Origin: Oxalobacteraceae bacterium UBA6018
Lineage (GTDB): Bacteria > Pseudomonadota > Gammaproteobacteria > Burkholderiales > Burkholderiaceae_D
NCBI GenBank assembly: GCA_002428015.1
Contig: DIZW01000111.1
Span: 3,684-67,683, forward strand
DNA: 64,000 nucleotides
Direction of reading: 5' to 3'
In this document: positions 15,704 through 24,774 of the stretch, piece after piece
Layout of the letters: every line of letters begins with the position of its first letter
Position numbering within the stretch: the stretch's first letter is position 1
Program-made: the position numbers and the translations under genes
The notes under the pieces: generated by a model
Database searches by the model: none
Told to the model about the DNA's origin: nothing
Seen by the model: only the letters and a program-made list of their open reading frames with translations

Positions 15704-16687
15704 TTAGCGGCGGTTGCGTTTCTGGTCTATCCACACGGTCAACAGGATGACCATGCCGATGATGATTTGCTGGATAAAGCTGGAGATCCCGTTCATGTTC
15801 AAGCCGTTGCGCAGGATGCCGATCACGAAGGCGCCGATGACGGTGCCGGAGATGGTGCCGATGCCGCCGATGAGCGAGGTGCCGCCGATGACGGCGCTGG
15901 CGATGGCGTCGAGCTCGTACATGACGCCTTCGTTGGGCTGGCCCGTCACCAGGCGCGACATGAGCACGCAGCCAGTCAGGCCGGCCAGGCTGCCGGAGAT
16001 CACATAGGTCATCAAGGTGACGCGGTTGACGTTCACGCCCGACAGGCGGGCCGCCTCGGCATTCGAGCCGACGGCGTAGATGTGGCGCCCGAACACGGTG
16101 CGCCTGAGCATGACGGCCACCACGATGCCGATGAGGACCATCAGCACCACCGGATAGGGAACGCCGGGAAACACCACATCGGGGAAAGGACCGTCGCCGT
16201 CGCGCACGACCTGGAACAAGGCGCCGTTGCCGAGCTCGCCGAACTTGTCGCCCAGGCCGGACACGGCGCGCGCGCCGGTGATCTGCAGCGCCACCCCGCG
16301 CGCGATGAGCATCATGCCGAGCGTGGCGATGAACGGCGGCAGTTTCAGGCGCGTGATGGACAGGCCGTTGACCAGCCCGCACAGCGCGCCCACCGCCACC
16401 CCGGCGGCCATGCCCAGCGCCACCGGCATGCCGGCCTTGACCGCCAGCGCCGCCACCACGCCCGACAGCGCCAGCACCGAGCCGGCGCTCAGGTCGATGC
16501 CGCCGGTGATGATCACGCAGGTGGCGGCGATGCCTAGGTAGGCGATCGAGGTGACCTGCAGCGACACGCTCATCGCGTTACCGACCGAGAAGAAGGCGTC
16601 GCTGCTGAGCGAGAACACCAGCACCAGCGCGGCCAGGCTGCCCAGCGCCGCGAATTTTTGGATCAGGTCCTTCTGCTTCTCAGTCAT
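15704..16687 (-). CDS. Sugar ABC transporter permease (RbsC-like, CUT2)
   Basis: A 327-residue membrane protein with about eight to ten hydrophobic helices. It has the family signatures TGGIDLSAGSVLALSGV, IATLGMMLIARGVAL, GSNAEAARLSGVNVNR and AIASAVIGGTSLIGGIGT (the EAA-like loop). It forms the channel for the CUT2 transporter. Its start overlaps the ATPase stop by 8 bp, and 16 bp separate it from the binding-protein gene. Confidence 0.92.
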   Translation of the reverse strand: MTEKQKDLIQKFAALGSLAALVLVFSLSSDAFFSVGNAMSVSLQVTSIAYLGIAATCVIITGGIDLSAGSVLALSGVVAALAVKAGMPVALGMAAGVAVGALCGLVNGLSITRLKLPPFIATLGMMLIARGVALQITGARAVSGLGDKFGELGNGALFQVVRDGDGPFPDVVFPGVPYPVVLMVLIGIVVAVMLRRTVFGRHIYAVGSNAEAARLSGVNVNRVTLMTYVISGSLAGLTGCVLMSRLVTGQPNEGVMYELDAIASAVIGGTSLIGGIGTISGTVIGAFVIGILRNGLNMNGISSFIQQIIIGMVILLTVWIDQKRNRR

Positions 16688-18296
16688 GTGCCGCTTCCAG
16701 GTTCGATTGATTCGGATTCGATTGCTGTGTGTTCGATTGCTGCGAATGCGATGCCGGGGCGCCCGCCCTGCCCCGGCCCGAGGCCAGGTGCATGATGTCT
16801 TCCTGGCTGACCTCGGCCGTGTTGACGATGGCGCCGATGCGCCCCTCGTGGAACACCGCCACCCGGTCGGTCATGCCCATGATCTCGGGTAGCTCGGACG
16901 AAATGAGCACCACGCCGACGCCTTGGGCGGCCAGGCGGTCGAGCAACTGGTAGATGGCGAACTTGGCGCCCACGTCGATCCCGCGGGTGGGCTCGTCGAA
17001 GAAGATGATGGTCGAGCCGCGGAACAGCCATTTGCCGATGACGATCTTTTGCTGGTTGCCGCCCGACAGGTTCTTGGCGATCTGGCCGGAGGACGGCGTC
17101 TTGATGTCCAGCAGCTCGATGTAGCGCCGCGCCACCGCCTCCTCCGCGCCCGGGCGCAGGAAGCCGGCGCCGGCCACGGCGGCCACGTCGGTGAGCGTGA
17201 GGTTGGCCGCCACCGACATGCGCAGCGCCAGGCCGTCGCTTTTGCGGTCCTCCGACACGTAGGCGATGCCGTGCCGGATCGCGTCCATGGGCGAGCGCAC
17301 CGTCACTTGCGCGCCGCCCACCGCGATGCTGCCGCCGTCGGCCGGGTCGGCGCCGAAGATGGCGCGCGCCACCTCGGTGCGTCCGGCCCCCATCAGGCCC
17401 GAAAAGCCGAGGATTTCGCCGCGCCGCAGCGCGAAGCTGACCGGGCCGAAGCGACCGGCGCGGCGCAGCTCCCGCACCTCCAGCAAGACCTCGTCCTGGG
17501 GCACGCACGTGCGCTGGGGGTATTTCTCGTCGAGCGAGCGCCCCACCATGCGCGCGACGATGGCGTCGATGCTGGTGGCGTGGAAGTCGCTGGTGTCGAT
17601 GTAGCGGCCGTCGCGCAGCACCGTGACCCGGTCGACGATGTGGGCGAACTCGTCGAGCCGGTGCGAGATGTAGACGATGGCCACGCCATCACGCTTGAGC
17701 TCGTTGATGATGGCGAACAGCTGGCCGGTCTCGCTTTCCGTCAAGGACGAGGTCGGCTCGTCCATGATCAGCACGTCGGCCTTGAGCGACAGGGCTTTGG
17801 CGATCTCCACCATCTGCTGCTGGGCCACCGACAGCGACTTGACCTGCGCGCGCGGATCGATGGCCACGCGCAGGCGCTCGAGCAGGCGCCGGGCGGCGGC
17901 GCCCATGGCGGCCTGGTCGACGAACAGGCCGCGCCGCGGTTCGCGCGCCAGGAAGATGTTCTCGGCCACGGACAGGTGCGGCACCAGGTTCAGCTCCTGG
18001 TGGATGATGGCGATCCCGGCCGCCTCGGCCTGCACGCTGGAGGCGAACTGGCGCGGCGCGCCCTTGTAGACGATCTGGCCGGCGTCGGGCTGGTACACGC
18101 CGCTGAGGATCTTCATCAAGGTGGACTTGCCGGCGCCGTTCTCGCCGCACAGCGCGTGCACCTCGCCGGCGCGCAGGTCGAAATGCACGTCGTCCAGCGC
18201 CAGCACGCCGGGAAAGCGTTTGCAGATATGGCGCAGCGACAGCAGCGGCGCCGCCTGCCCCGGCGCGCCGCCTTCCTCGCTTGCTATCTCGTCCAT
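16680..18296 (-). CDS. Sugar ABC transporter ATPase with two nucleotide-binding domains (RbsA-like, CUT2)
   Basis: A 538-residue tandem ATPase. The first domain has Walker A GENGAGKST, a loose signature LSVAQQQM and Walker B VLIMDEPTSSL. The second has a degenerate P-loop (FSGLMGAGRTEV), the signature LSGGNQQK and IIFFDEPTRGIDVG, as is normal in CUT2 transporters. ATG 18296 is chosen, though ATG 18329 is also open. The C-terminus is Gln/Ser/Asn-rich (SQQSNTQQSNPNQSN), an unusual low-complexity tail. It powers sugar uptake together with the two downstream genes. Confidence 0.92.
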   Translation of the reverse strand: MDEIASEEGGAPGQAAPLLSLRHICKRFPGVLALDDVHFDLRAGEVHALCGENGAGKSTLMKILSGVYQPDAGQIVYKGAPRQFASSVQAEAAGIAIIHQELNLVPHLSVAENIFLAREPRRGLFVDQAAMGAAARRLLERLRVAIDPRAQVKSLSVAQQQMVEIAKALSLKADVLIMDEPTSSLTESETGQLFAIINELKRDGVAIVYISHRLDEFAHIVDRVTVLRDGRYIDTSDFHATSIDAIVARMVGRSLDEKYPQRTCVPQDEVLLEVRELRRAGRFGPVSFALRRGEILGFSGLMGAGRTEVARAIFGADPADGGSIAVGGAQVTVRSPMDAIRHGIAYVSEDRKSDGLALRMSVAANLTLTDVAAVAGAGFLRPGAEEAVARRYIELLDIKTPSSGQIAKNLSGGNQQKIVIGKWLFRGSTIIFFDEPTRGIDVGAKFAIYQLLDRLAAQGVGVVLISSELPEIMGMTDRVAVFHEGRIGAIVNTAEVSQEDIMHLASGRGRAGAPASHSQQSNTQQSNPNQSNLEAAHD

Positions 18297-18345
18297 GTCT
18301 CCCCCTGCCCGGTTGTTCTTGTGCGGCACTTGTCGTGCTTCTCGC

Positions 18346-19212
18346 TTAGCCGTCGATGAGGGCCGGGTCCCAGGCGTGCACGGTCTGGCGCTGCTGGCCC
18401 AGTCCGCTGATGCCCAGCACCATCCGGTCGCCCGGCTTGAGGTAGAGCGGGTCCGGCTTCTGGCCCAGGCCGACGCCGGGCGGCGTGCCGGTGCTGATGA
18501 TATCGCCAGGATACAAGGTCATGAAGCGGCTGATGTAGCTGACCAGCTCGGCCACGCCGAACACCATGGTCTTGGTGCTGCCGTTTTGCATGCGGCGCCC
18601 GTTCAGGTCCAGCCACATGTCCAGGTTCTGCGGGTCCGGCACCTCGTCGGCGGTGACCAGCCACGGGCCGATCGGGCCGAAGGTGTCGCAGCCCTTGCCC
18701 TTGTCCCACTGGCCGCCGCGCTCGAGCTGGTATTCGCGCTCGGACAGGTCGTTGACGACGCAGTAGCCGGCCACGTGATCGAGGGCGTTCTCCATGCTGA
18801 CGTAGCGGGCGGTGGTGCCGATCACCACGCCGAGTTCGACTTCCCAGTCGCTCTTGGACGAGCCCTGGGGCAGCACCACCGGGTCGTCGCAGCCCATCAC
18901 GGCGCTGATCGCCTTCATGAACAGCACCGGTTCGGCCGGCACCGCCATGCCGGATTCGGCCGCGTGGTCGGAGTAGTTCAGGCCCACGCAGATGAACTTG
19001 CCCACGCCCGCGTACGGTGTGCCGACCCGGCCCGGATTAGCCACGGCCGGCAGGGTGGACAGGTCCAGCTCGCGCAGGCGCGCCAGCGCGGCCCGCCCCA
19101 GGCCGTCGGCGCGCAGGTCGGGCAGCACGCCCGACAGGTCGCGCACCACGCCGCGTTGATCGACCGCCGCCGGTTTTTCCTTGCCCTTGGGGCCAAAACG
19201 CATGAGCTTCAT
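18346..19212 (-). CDS. FAH-family hydrolase, likely 2,4-diketo-3-deoxy-L-fuconate hydrolase
   Basis: A 288-residue fumarylacetoacetate hydrolase-type enzyme. ATG 19212 (MKLMRFG) is the typical family start. The core shows CVGLNYSDHAAESG, PVLFMKAISAVMG, DWEVELGVVIG (metal-binding Glu residues), YCVVNDLSEREYQ and ISTGTPPGVG. In oxidative 6-deoxysugar pathways this family splits the 2,4-diketo acid into pyruvate and L-lactate. The adjacent SDR gene makes its expected substrate. It lies 76 bp after the SDR gene. Confidence 0.82.
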   Translation of the reverse strand: MKLMRFGPKGKEKPAAVDQRGVVRDLSGVLPDLRADGLGRAALARLRELDLSTLPAVANPGRVGTPYAGVGKFICVGLNYSDHAAESGMAVPAEPVLFMKAISAVMGCDDPVVLPQGSSKSDWEVELGVVIGTTARYVSMENALDHVAGYCVVNDLSEREYQLERGGQWDKGKGCDTFGPIGPWLVTADEVPDPQNLDMWLDLNGRRMQNGSTKTMVFGVAELVSYISRFMTLYPGDIISTGTPPGVGLGQKPDPLYLKPGDRMVLGISGLGQQRQTVHAWDPALIDG

Positions 19213-19288
19213 GAGAGCACTTTCCAGTAAATGAAATAGAACGATGTCAATAAAACGATGAGGTGAACAGGATGATGTCACCAAGGAA

Positions 19289-20035
19289 TCAATTGGTCCA
19301 GCCGCCGTCGATCAGCTGTGCGGTACCGGTGGTGAACGCCGATTCGTCCGAGGCCAGGTACAGCGCCAGCGCGGCGATTTCCTCGGCCCGCCCCACCCGC
19401 CCCATCGGCTGGCGCGCCACGAAGGCCTGCTCGACCTGGGCCACGCTCTGCCCGGTGGCGCGCGCCTGCGCCTCGATGCGCTCGCGCAGCGAAGGCGAAT
19501 CAATGGTGGCCGGGCAGATGGCGTTGCAGCGGATACCCTGGGCGACGAAATCGGCCGCGACCGACTTGGTCATGCCGATCACCGCCGCCTTGGTCACACC
19601 GTACACGAAGCGGTTGGGCGCCGCCTTCAGGCTCGAGGCGACCGAGGACATGTTGATGATCGAGCCGCCGCCGCGCTCGACCATGGCCGGCAGGAAGGCG
19701 CGGATCATGCGGTACATGGAACGCACGTTCAGGTCGAAGGAAAAGTCCCAGGCCGCCTCCTCGCACTGGAGGATGGTGCCGCCATCGACGTAGCCGGCGC
19801 AGTTGAACAGCACGTCGACAGGCCCGACCTCGCGCGCCAGCGCCGCGATCGCGGCGGCGTCGGTCACGTCGAGCCGGTGGACACTGCAGCCTTCCAGGCT
19901 GTCGAGTTGCGCCAGGTTGATGTCGGTGGCGATCACGCGCGCGCCTTCGCGCGCGAACGCGAGCGCGGTGGCGCGCCCGATGCCCTGGCCGGCGGCCGTG
20001 ATCAAGGCGGTTTTTCCTTGCAGTCTGTCAGTCAA
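19289..20035 (-). CDS. SDR dehydrogenase, likely 2-keto-3-deoxy-L-fuconate 4-dehydrogenase
   Basis: A 248-residue classical short-chain dehydrogenase. The cofactor motif TAAGQGIGRA (TGxxxGIG type), the DI segment after strand 2 (VIATDIN) suggesting NAD+, the FNCAG segment, Ser in MSSVASS and the catalytic YGVTK (Y-x-x-x-K) are all present. The sequence style (TILQCEEAAWDFSFDLNVRSMYRM, ICPATIDSPSL) resembles known keto-deoxy-fuconate/rhamnonate dehydrogenases. It oxidises C4 of the keto acid before FAH cleavage. Substrate assignment rests on family resemblance and neighbours. Confidence 0.82.
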   Translation of the reverse strand: MTDRLQGKTALITAAGQGIGRATALAFAREGARVIATDINLAQLDSLEGCSVHRLDVTDAAAIAALAREVGPVDVLFNCAGYVDGGTILQCEEAAWDFSFDLNVRSMYRMIRAFLPAMVERGGGSIINMSSVASSLKAAPNRFVYGVTKAAVIGMTKSVAADFVAQGIRCNAICPATIDSPSLRERIEAQARATGQSVAQVEQAFVARQPMGRVGRAEEIAALALYLASDESAFTTGTAQLIDGGWTN

Positions 20036-20083
20036 GCGAGCCCCCTCTTTGAGAACAACAATGGCGGTATTGGCGCGGCGCGC

Positions 20084-20911
20084 CTACCCCAGCCGGTAGA
20101 AATTGACGGCGTTAAGTCCGTACACGGCCTCGCGCTCGTCCCTGGTCAGCCCGGCCAGCAGCTCGCCGCTGACGGCCATCCAGCGGTCGTAGTCGGCGGC
20201 CAGGTTCAGCACCGGCCAGTCGCTGCCCCACATCACGCGGCCCGGCCCGAACTGCGCCAGCACATGGTCGACGTAGGGCTGCAGGGCGGCGCGCTTCCAT
20301 CCCGGGCCCGTCTCCGTCAATAGCCCGGACAGCTTGCACCAGACCTGGGGCAGCGCGGCCAGGCGCGCCAGGTCATCGACCCAGGCCGACTGCCATGCGG
20401 CGCCGATTTCGGGCTTGGCGGCGTGGTCGATCACGATCGGCAGCGCGGGAAAGCGCGTGGCGAAGGCCAGCAGGGCCGGCAGGTGGCGCGGCTGGACCAG
20501 GGCGTCGAAACTGAGCCGGTGATGCAGCATGGCTTCCACCGCCGGCGCCAGCGCCGGGTCGTCGATCCAGCCGTCGTCGTCCAGGTCCTGCAGCATCGGG
20601 CGCAAGCCCTTGAGCTTGGAGTAAGCGGCCAAGCTCGCGATCTGGCGCGGCGCGTCGGCCGCCTTCAGGTCGACCCAGCCGACCACGGCGCGGATGAAGC
20701 TGTGCTCGAGCGTCTGTTCCAGCATGAACCGGGTGTCCTCCACGCTGGGCAGCGACTGCACCAGCACCGTGCCGGTGATGCCGTGGCGCGCCAGCATGGG
20801 CTTGAGGTGGGACGGAAGGAAATCGCGGTACAGCACACTGAGGGCCGGCGGCGGCCAGGCGCCGCCGCGCTCGGCCACGCGCCAAAAATGCTGGTGGGCG
20901 TCGATGCGCAT
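20084..20911 (-). CDS. Amidohydrolase-2 family sugar lactonase (L-fucono-1,5-lactonase type)
   Basis: A 275-residue COG3618-type metal-dependent hydrolase. ATG 20911 gives MRIDAHQHFW, the family N-terminus with the metal-binding HxH. Further on are VVGWVDLKA, KGLRPMLQD, PIVIDHAAKPEI (metal His) and VMWGSDWPV (catalytic Asp). It opens the lactone formed by the dehydrogenase encoded just upstream, and the genes overlap by one base (TGATG). The longer frame that extends to 21364 lies over the aldo/keto reductase gene and is not real. Confidence 0.87.
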   Translation of the reverse strand: MRIDAHQHFWRVAERGGAWPPPALSVLYRDFLPSHLKPMLARHGITGTVLVQSLPSVEDTRFMLEQTLEHSFIRAVVGWVDLKAADAPRQIASLAAYSKLKGLRPMLQDLDDDGWIDDPALAPAVEAMLHHRLSFDALVQPRHLPALLAFATRFPALPIVIDHAAKPEIGAAWQSAWVDDLARLAALPQVWCKLSGLLTETGPGWKRAALQPYVDHVLAQFGPGRVMWGSDWPVLNLAADYDRWMAVSGELLAGLTRDEREAVYGLNAVNFYRLG

Positions 20912-22026
20912 CAGGCGTCCCGTGCGACCGGCGCGCGTTCGTCGAGCAAACCCTTGGCCTTCAGGGTCTGCCACAGCGCCGCCGGAATGGCGTGCTCGAA
21001 CCAGGCCACCTGCTGGATCAGTTGCAGCACGTCGCGCGCGCCCGGAATGCAGGCCGCGACGGCAGGATGGGCCATGGGGAACTGCAGCGCGGCGGCCGGC
21101 AGCGGCACCGAAAATTCGTGGCACACGGCCTCGATCGCGGCCACCTTGGCGACGATCGCCGGCGCCGCGTCGGCGTAATTGAACTTCTTGCTGCCGGCCA
21201 GGATGCCCGAGTTGAAGGGACCGCCCAGCACAATGGCGTTGCCCCGGCGCGCGCACGCTTCCAGCAGCGGCGACAGCGCGCCTTGTTCCAGCAAGGTGTA
21301 GCGCCCGGCCAGCAGGGTGCAGTCGAGATCGCACTCCTGCATGCTGTCGTGGACCACCTCCCATTCGTTCACGCCCAGGCCGATGGCCTTGACCTGCCCC
21401 GAGCGGCGCAATTCTTCCAGCGCCTTGAAGCCGCCGCCGGCGGTCAGCTGCTGCCAGTAGTGGGCATGCAGCTCGCCGTGGGTCACGCGCCCGATGTCGT
21501 GCACGAACAGGATATCGACGTAATGCATGCCGAGCCGCTGCAGACTGTCTTCATGCGAGCGCAGGATGCCGCCGTAGGTGTAGTCGTAATGGGGGCGGAA
21601 CGGCAGCGGCGCGGCCCATTCGTTCTCGCCCGGGCGCACGCTGGCGTCCGGTCGCATCAGCCGGCCCACCTTGGTGCTGACCACGAACTGCTCGCGCGCC
21701 CGTTCGCGCAGCGCGGCGCCGAGGCGGTGCTCGGACAGCGTGAAGCCGTAGTAGGGCGCGGTGTCGAAGTAGCGCAAGCCCAGGTCCCAGGCGCCGTCGA
21801 CGGCGGCGCGCGCCTCCTGCGCGGAGGTGGCGCGGTACAAGCCGCCGATCTGGGCGCATCCCATGCCCAGCTTGGTCAGCGCCAAGCCGCTCCTGGGCAG
21901 GACCGACAGGTCCGTGGCCAGCATGGTGCCGGCGCTGTTGACCGCATTGGCGCCCATCGCGCCAGCGTTTCTGACAGCGTTGCTGCCCGCTTTGCTTACA
22001 GCGTTGATGCCCACGTTGGTACCCAT
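20911..22026 (-). CDS. Aldo/keto reductase, L-fucose/L-galactose 1-dehydrogenase type
   Basis: A 371-residue AKR. The core begins near LPRSGLALTKLGMGCAQIGG and contains FDTAPYYGFTLSEHRLGAAL (catalytic Asp and Tyr), FVVSTKVGR (Lys), YVDILFVHDIGR (His) and ILAGSKKFNY. It oxidises the sugar at C1 to the lactone using NAD(P)+. The first 40 residues are a repetitive Asn/Ala/Gly-rich extension (SNAVRNAGAMGANAV) not seen in the family, so the true start may be ATG 21924. The 1-nt gap to the upstream dehydratase favours ATG 22026. Confidence 0.85.
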   Translation of the reverse strand: MGTNVGINAVSKAGSNAVRNAGAMGANAVNSAGTMLATDLSVLPRSGLALTKLGMGCAQIGGLYRATSAQEARAAVDGAWDLGLRYFDTAPYYGFTLSEHRLGAALRERAREQFVVSTKVGRLMRPDASVRPGENEWAAPLPFRPHYDYTYGGILRSHEDSLQRLGMHYVDILFVHDIGRVTHGELHAHYWQQLTAGGGFKALEELRRSGQVKAIGLGVNEWEVVHDSMQECDLDCTLLAGRYTLLEQGALSPLLEACARRGNAIVLGGPFNSGILAGSKKFNYADAAPAIVAKVAAIEAVCHEFSVPLPAAALQFPMAHPAVAACIPGARDVLQLIQQVAWFEHAIPAALWQTLKAKGLLDERAPVARDA

Positions 22027-22027
22027 A

Positions 22028-23260
22028 TTATGCCGCCTTCAAAGGAAAGCAGCCCGGCCCCAGCGCGTCGAACTGCTTATAGGTCAACACGAACTCCTGG
22101 TGGCCCAGCGTCTCCGAGCGGGTCGGTTCGCCGGCGGCCACGCGCCGCACCAGGTCCACGATCTCGCCCCCGACCTGCTCGAGGGTCGCCTCGCCGGTGA
22201 GGATGCTGCCGGCGTTGACGTCCATGTCGTCGGCCAGGCGGGCGAAGGTGTGCGGGTTGGCGCACACCTTGATCACCGGCGAGATGGCCGAGCCGACCAC
22301 CGAGCCGCGCCCGGTCGTAAATAAGGTGATGTGGGCGCCGCAGGCGATCAGCTCGACGATTTCGGCGTTGTCCGAGATGTTGGGAAAGCCGAAGCGCGGT
22401 TCGCCGTCGGGCACCACGTCGAGCAGGTACAGGCCGGCGCCGCTGGTCTGGTCGCCCGGCTTGAGGATGCCGCAGATCGGCGAGGCGCCGCTCTTGGCGT
22501 AGGCGCCCAGCGACTTTTCTTCCTGGGTGGTCAGGCCGCCGTCGGCGTTACCGGGCGAGAAGCTGCCGTGCCCCATGATGGTGTAGTAGCGCGCCGCCTT
22601 GGCCACCGTGTCGACGATGGCCTGACCCAGTTCCGGTGTCACGGCGCGGCGCTGCATGTGGTACTCGCAGCCCACCAGTTCGCCCGTCTCCTCGAAAATG
22701 CAGGCGCTGCCTGCCGCGATCAGCTGGTCGAAGGCGACCCCGACGGCCGGGTTGGCGGTGATTCCGCTGGTGCTGTCGGAGCCGCCGCAAATGGTGGCCA
22801 CCACCAGTTCGCTCAAGGCCATCGGCACGCGCTCCTGGCCGGCCAGCTGCTCGAGCGCCCAGCCGACCCATTCGCGCCCGCTGTCGACGCTGGCGCGGGT
22901 GCCGCGGTTCTCCTGGATCGTGATGGTGTGCACCGGGCGCCCGCTGTCGGCCACGGCCTGGCTCACGCCATGCTTGTTGAAGCCTTCGCAGCCGAGCGAG
23001 ACCAGCAGCACCGCGCCCACGTTCGGGTGGGTGGCCAGGCGCCGCATGACCTGGTCCGCGTAGTCGTTGGGGAAGCAGCCGGCGAAGCCGATCAGGTGCA
23101 CCGGCTGGTCGGGAAAGGCGTTGACCACCAGGCGCGCCACGTGGTGGGCGCACTCGACCATGTAGGCGACGACGACGATGTTGCGGATGCCCTTGCGGCC
23201 GTCGGCGCGCAGGTAGCCGGACAGCGCCGCCGGGGCGGATGGAGCTACGGTAGTGGTCAT
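22028..23260 (-). CDS. UxaA-family dehydratase, large (C-terminal) part
   Basis: A 410-residue altronate/galactarate dehydratase-type protein. It shows GYLRADGRKGIRN at the start, FAGCFPNDYADQ, LVSLGCEGF, VVATICGGSDSTSGITANPA and a Cys-containing PICGILKP; the Cys residues are iron-ligand candidates. In UxaA proper this region is fused to a small SAF domain, which here is a separate gene overlapping by 4 bp upstream. It should dehydrate a sugar acid (altronate, L-galactonate derivative or L-fuconate). No enolase-type fuconate dehydratase is encoded in the locus, so this protein may fill that step. Confidence 0.82.
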   Translation of the reverse strand: MTTTVAPSAPAALSGYLRADGRKGIRNIVVVAYMVECAHHVARLVVNAFPDQPVHLIGFAGCFPNDYADQVMRRLATHPNVGAVLLVSLGCEGFNKHGVSQAVADSGRPVHTITIQENRGTRASVDSGREWVGWALEQLAGQERVPMALSELVVATICGGSDSTSGITANPAVGVAFDQLIAAGSACIFEETGELVGCEYHMQRRAVTPELGQAIVDTVAKAARYYTIMGHGSFSPGNADGGLTTQEEKSLGAYAKSGASPICGILKPGDQTSGAGLYLLDVVPDGEPRFGFPNISDNAEIVELIACGAHITLFTTGRGSVVGSAISPVIKVCANPHTFARLADDMDVNAGSILTGEATLEQVGGEIVDLVRRVAAGEPTRSETLGHQEFVLTYKQFDALGPGCFPLKAA

Positions 23261-23589
23261 GGTGCTTTATTCCCCAGGAAGTGGTGGCCGTCCTCGCCCA
23301 GTGTATAGGTCTGGATGTAGTCGCTTTGCAGATTGTGGGTGTGGATGTGCGCGCCGAGCGCGATCGGCGCGGTCACGCTGCCGATCAGGGCGCCGTAGCG
23401 CAGCACCTTGTCGCCCGGCGCGAGCGCGCGCCGCGCCAGCTTGTGGCCCAGGTCGATGGCCTGCGGCAGGCTCACCACCGCGCCGTCGATGGTGACGACG
23501 GCGCCGGCGGGCAGCGCGGTGCGGGCGATCAGGCAGTTGTCCTCGGGCGACATGAGGAGCAGGGCCGAGGGCGGCGGATGGGCGGTCAT
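23257..23589 (-). CDS. UxaA-family dehydratase, small SAF-domain part
   Basis: A 110-residue protein starting at ATG 23589 behind AAGGAA. It matches the N-terminal SAF domain of altronate dehydratase (LIARTALPAGAVV, IDLGHKLARRAL, DKVLRYGALIG, GAHIHTHNLQ). The HIHTHN segment is a typical ligand and substrate site. It forms the two-component dehydratase with the next gene, which it overlaps by 4 bp. The longer start at 23619 lacks a ribosome site. Confidence 0.85.
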   Translation of the reverse strand: MTAHPPPSALLLMSPEDNCLIARTALPAGAVVTIDGAVVSLPQAIDLGHKLARRALAPGDKVLRYGALIGSVTAPIALGAHIHTHNLQSDYIQTYTLGEDGHHFLGNKAP

Positions 23590-23637
23590 GGCGATTCCTT
23601 CGCGATTAAAACGGTGCAAAAAAAACGGTACAGAACA

Positions 23638-24774
23638 TCATGGCGTCGCGGCGCGTGCCGCCTCGGATGCAAGCGCCGCGCGCAGGCGCGGCTGCGCCAG
23701 GTCCAGGCCGAGGGTGGCCGCCAGCGCGATCACGGGCGCGAACCTGCGGCGCTTTTTCTCGGCGTGGTTCTGGGCGATGTCGGCCAGCCGGTGCGCCAGG
23801 AAGGGATTCTGGAAGCGCTCGCGCACCTGGGCCAGGTAGGCGCGGCTGGCGCCCTCCTCGCCCAGCGCGCGGAACACCGGCATGACCTCGTCCTCCCACA
23901 GCGCGTCCAGGCGGGCCAGCAGGGCCGCGTCGCGCATGGCCTGGACCACGGTTTCGTCGGCGGGGCGGCGCTCGAGCAGCCATTGCTCGGCCAGAAAGCT
24001 GTGGCCCAGGTTGAGCATGAACAGCTTGCGCCGCTCGTAGGGCGCCAGCTCGCCGGTCACCACGATGTCCGGATGGGCGCACGGCAGCACCATGCCCGGC
24101 TGGGCCTCGATGGCCCACAGGGCGTAGGGCTCGGCCACGGCGCCGGCCGGCGCCAGCGCTTCCGAGACGATCCGGTCCACCAGCGAATTGACCCACACGC
24201 AGCGCGTGGCCAGGTAGTCGATGAAGGCCGGCGCCAGCGCCCAACGGCGCGCCAGCGCGAGCACGGTGTCGCGCAGCACGCTGCCGTTGTTGGCCACCAG
24301 TTCGCACGGCAGCAGCGTGACCGGCGCGGCGTCGTAATGGAAGCGCGCATGTAGCAGCGCCAGCAGCCTGGCCGGAAAGCTGGCCGGGGCGGTGTCGCCG
24401 TCGAGCAGGCCGGCGTGGTCGGCGGCGTCCAGCGCGTAGCCGCGCTCGCCGGTGTTGGAGACGATCACGCGCGTGGCGCGCGCCGCCTCGGCGCGTATCG
24501 CCGGCCAGTCGGCGCTGGCGCGCAGCGCGCGCGTGACCGACCAGACCCGCTGCTCACGCTCGATCGCGCGCCCGTCCTGCCAGCCGCGCACGCGCACCAC
24601 GTAGCCGCCGCCGCGGTTGAAGGCGTCCACCCGCCCGCTGCTCTCGGCGCTGTCGGTGCTTTGCACCACCGTGATGGCGCCCAGCGCCTCGCCGCGCCCC
24701 AGGGCCTCGCCCACGAACAGGTCCACGTGGGCCTGCAGGAAGCGGCTGGTGCCGAACTGGAGGATCGGGTTCAT
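23638..24774 (-). CDS. Mannitol-dehydrogenase family oxidoreductase (tagaturonate/fructuronate reductase type)
   Basis: A 378-residue protein. ATG 24774 overlaps the preceding stop by 4 bp and gives MNPILQFGTSRFLQAHVDLF, the UxaB-like start. Later motifs are VIVSNTGERGY, LLPCELVANNGSVLRD (catalytic Lys/Asn region of the family is degenerate here), WVNSLVDRIVSE and KLFMLNLGHSFLAEQ. It likely reduces a keto-uronate to an aldonate with NADH, placing it between the Zn dehydrogenase and the UxaA pair in an L-galactonate-to-KDG type route. Confidence 0.82.
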   Translation of the reverse strand: MNPILQFGTSRFLQAHVDLFVGEALGRGEALGAITVVQSTDSAESSGRVDAFNRGGGYVVRVRGWQDGRAIEREQRVWSVTRALRASADWPAIRAEAARATRVIVSNTGERGYALDAADHAGLLDGDTAPASFPARLLALLHARFHYDAAPVTLLPCELVANNGSVLRDTVLALARRWALAPAFIDYLATRCVWVNSLVDRIVSEALAPAGAVAEPYALWAIEAQPGMVLPCAHPDIVVTGELAPYERRKLFMLNLGHSFLAEQWLLERRPADETVVQAMRDAALLARLDALWEDEVMPVFRALGEEGASRAYLAQVRERFQNPFLAHRLADIAQNHAEKKRRRFAPVIALAATLGLDLAQPRLRAALASEAARAATP

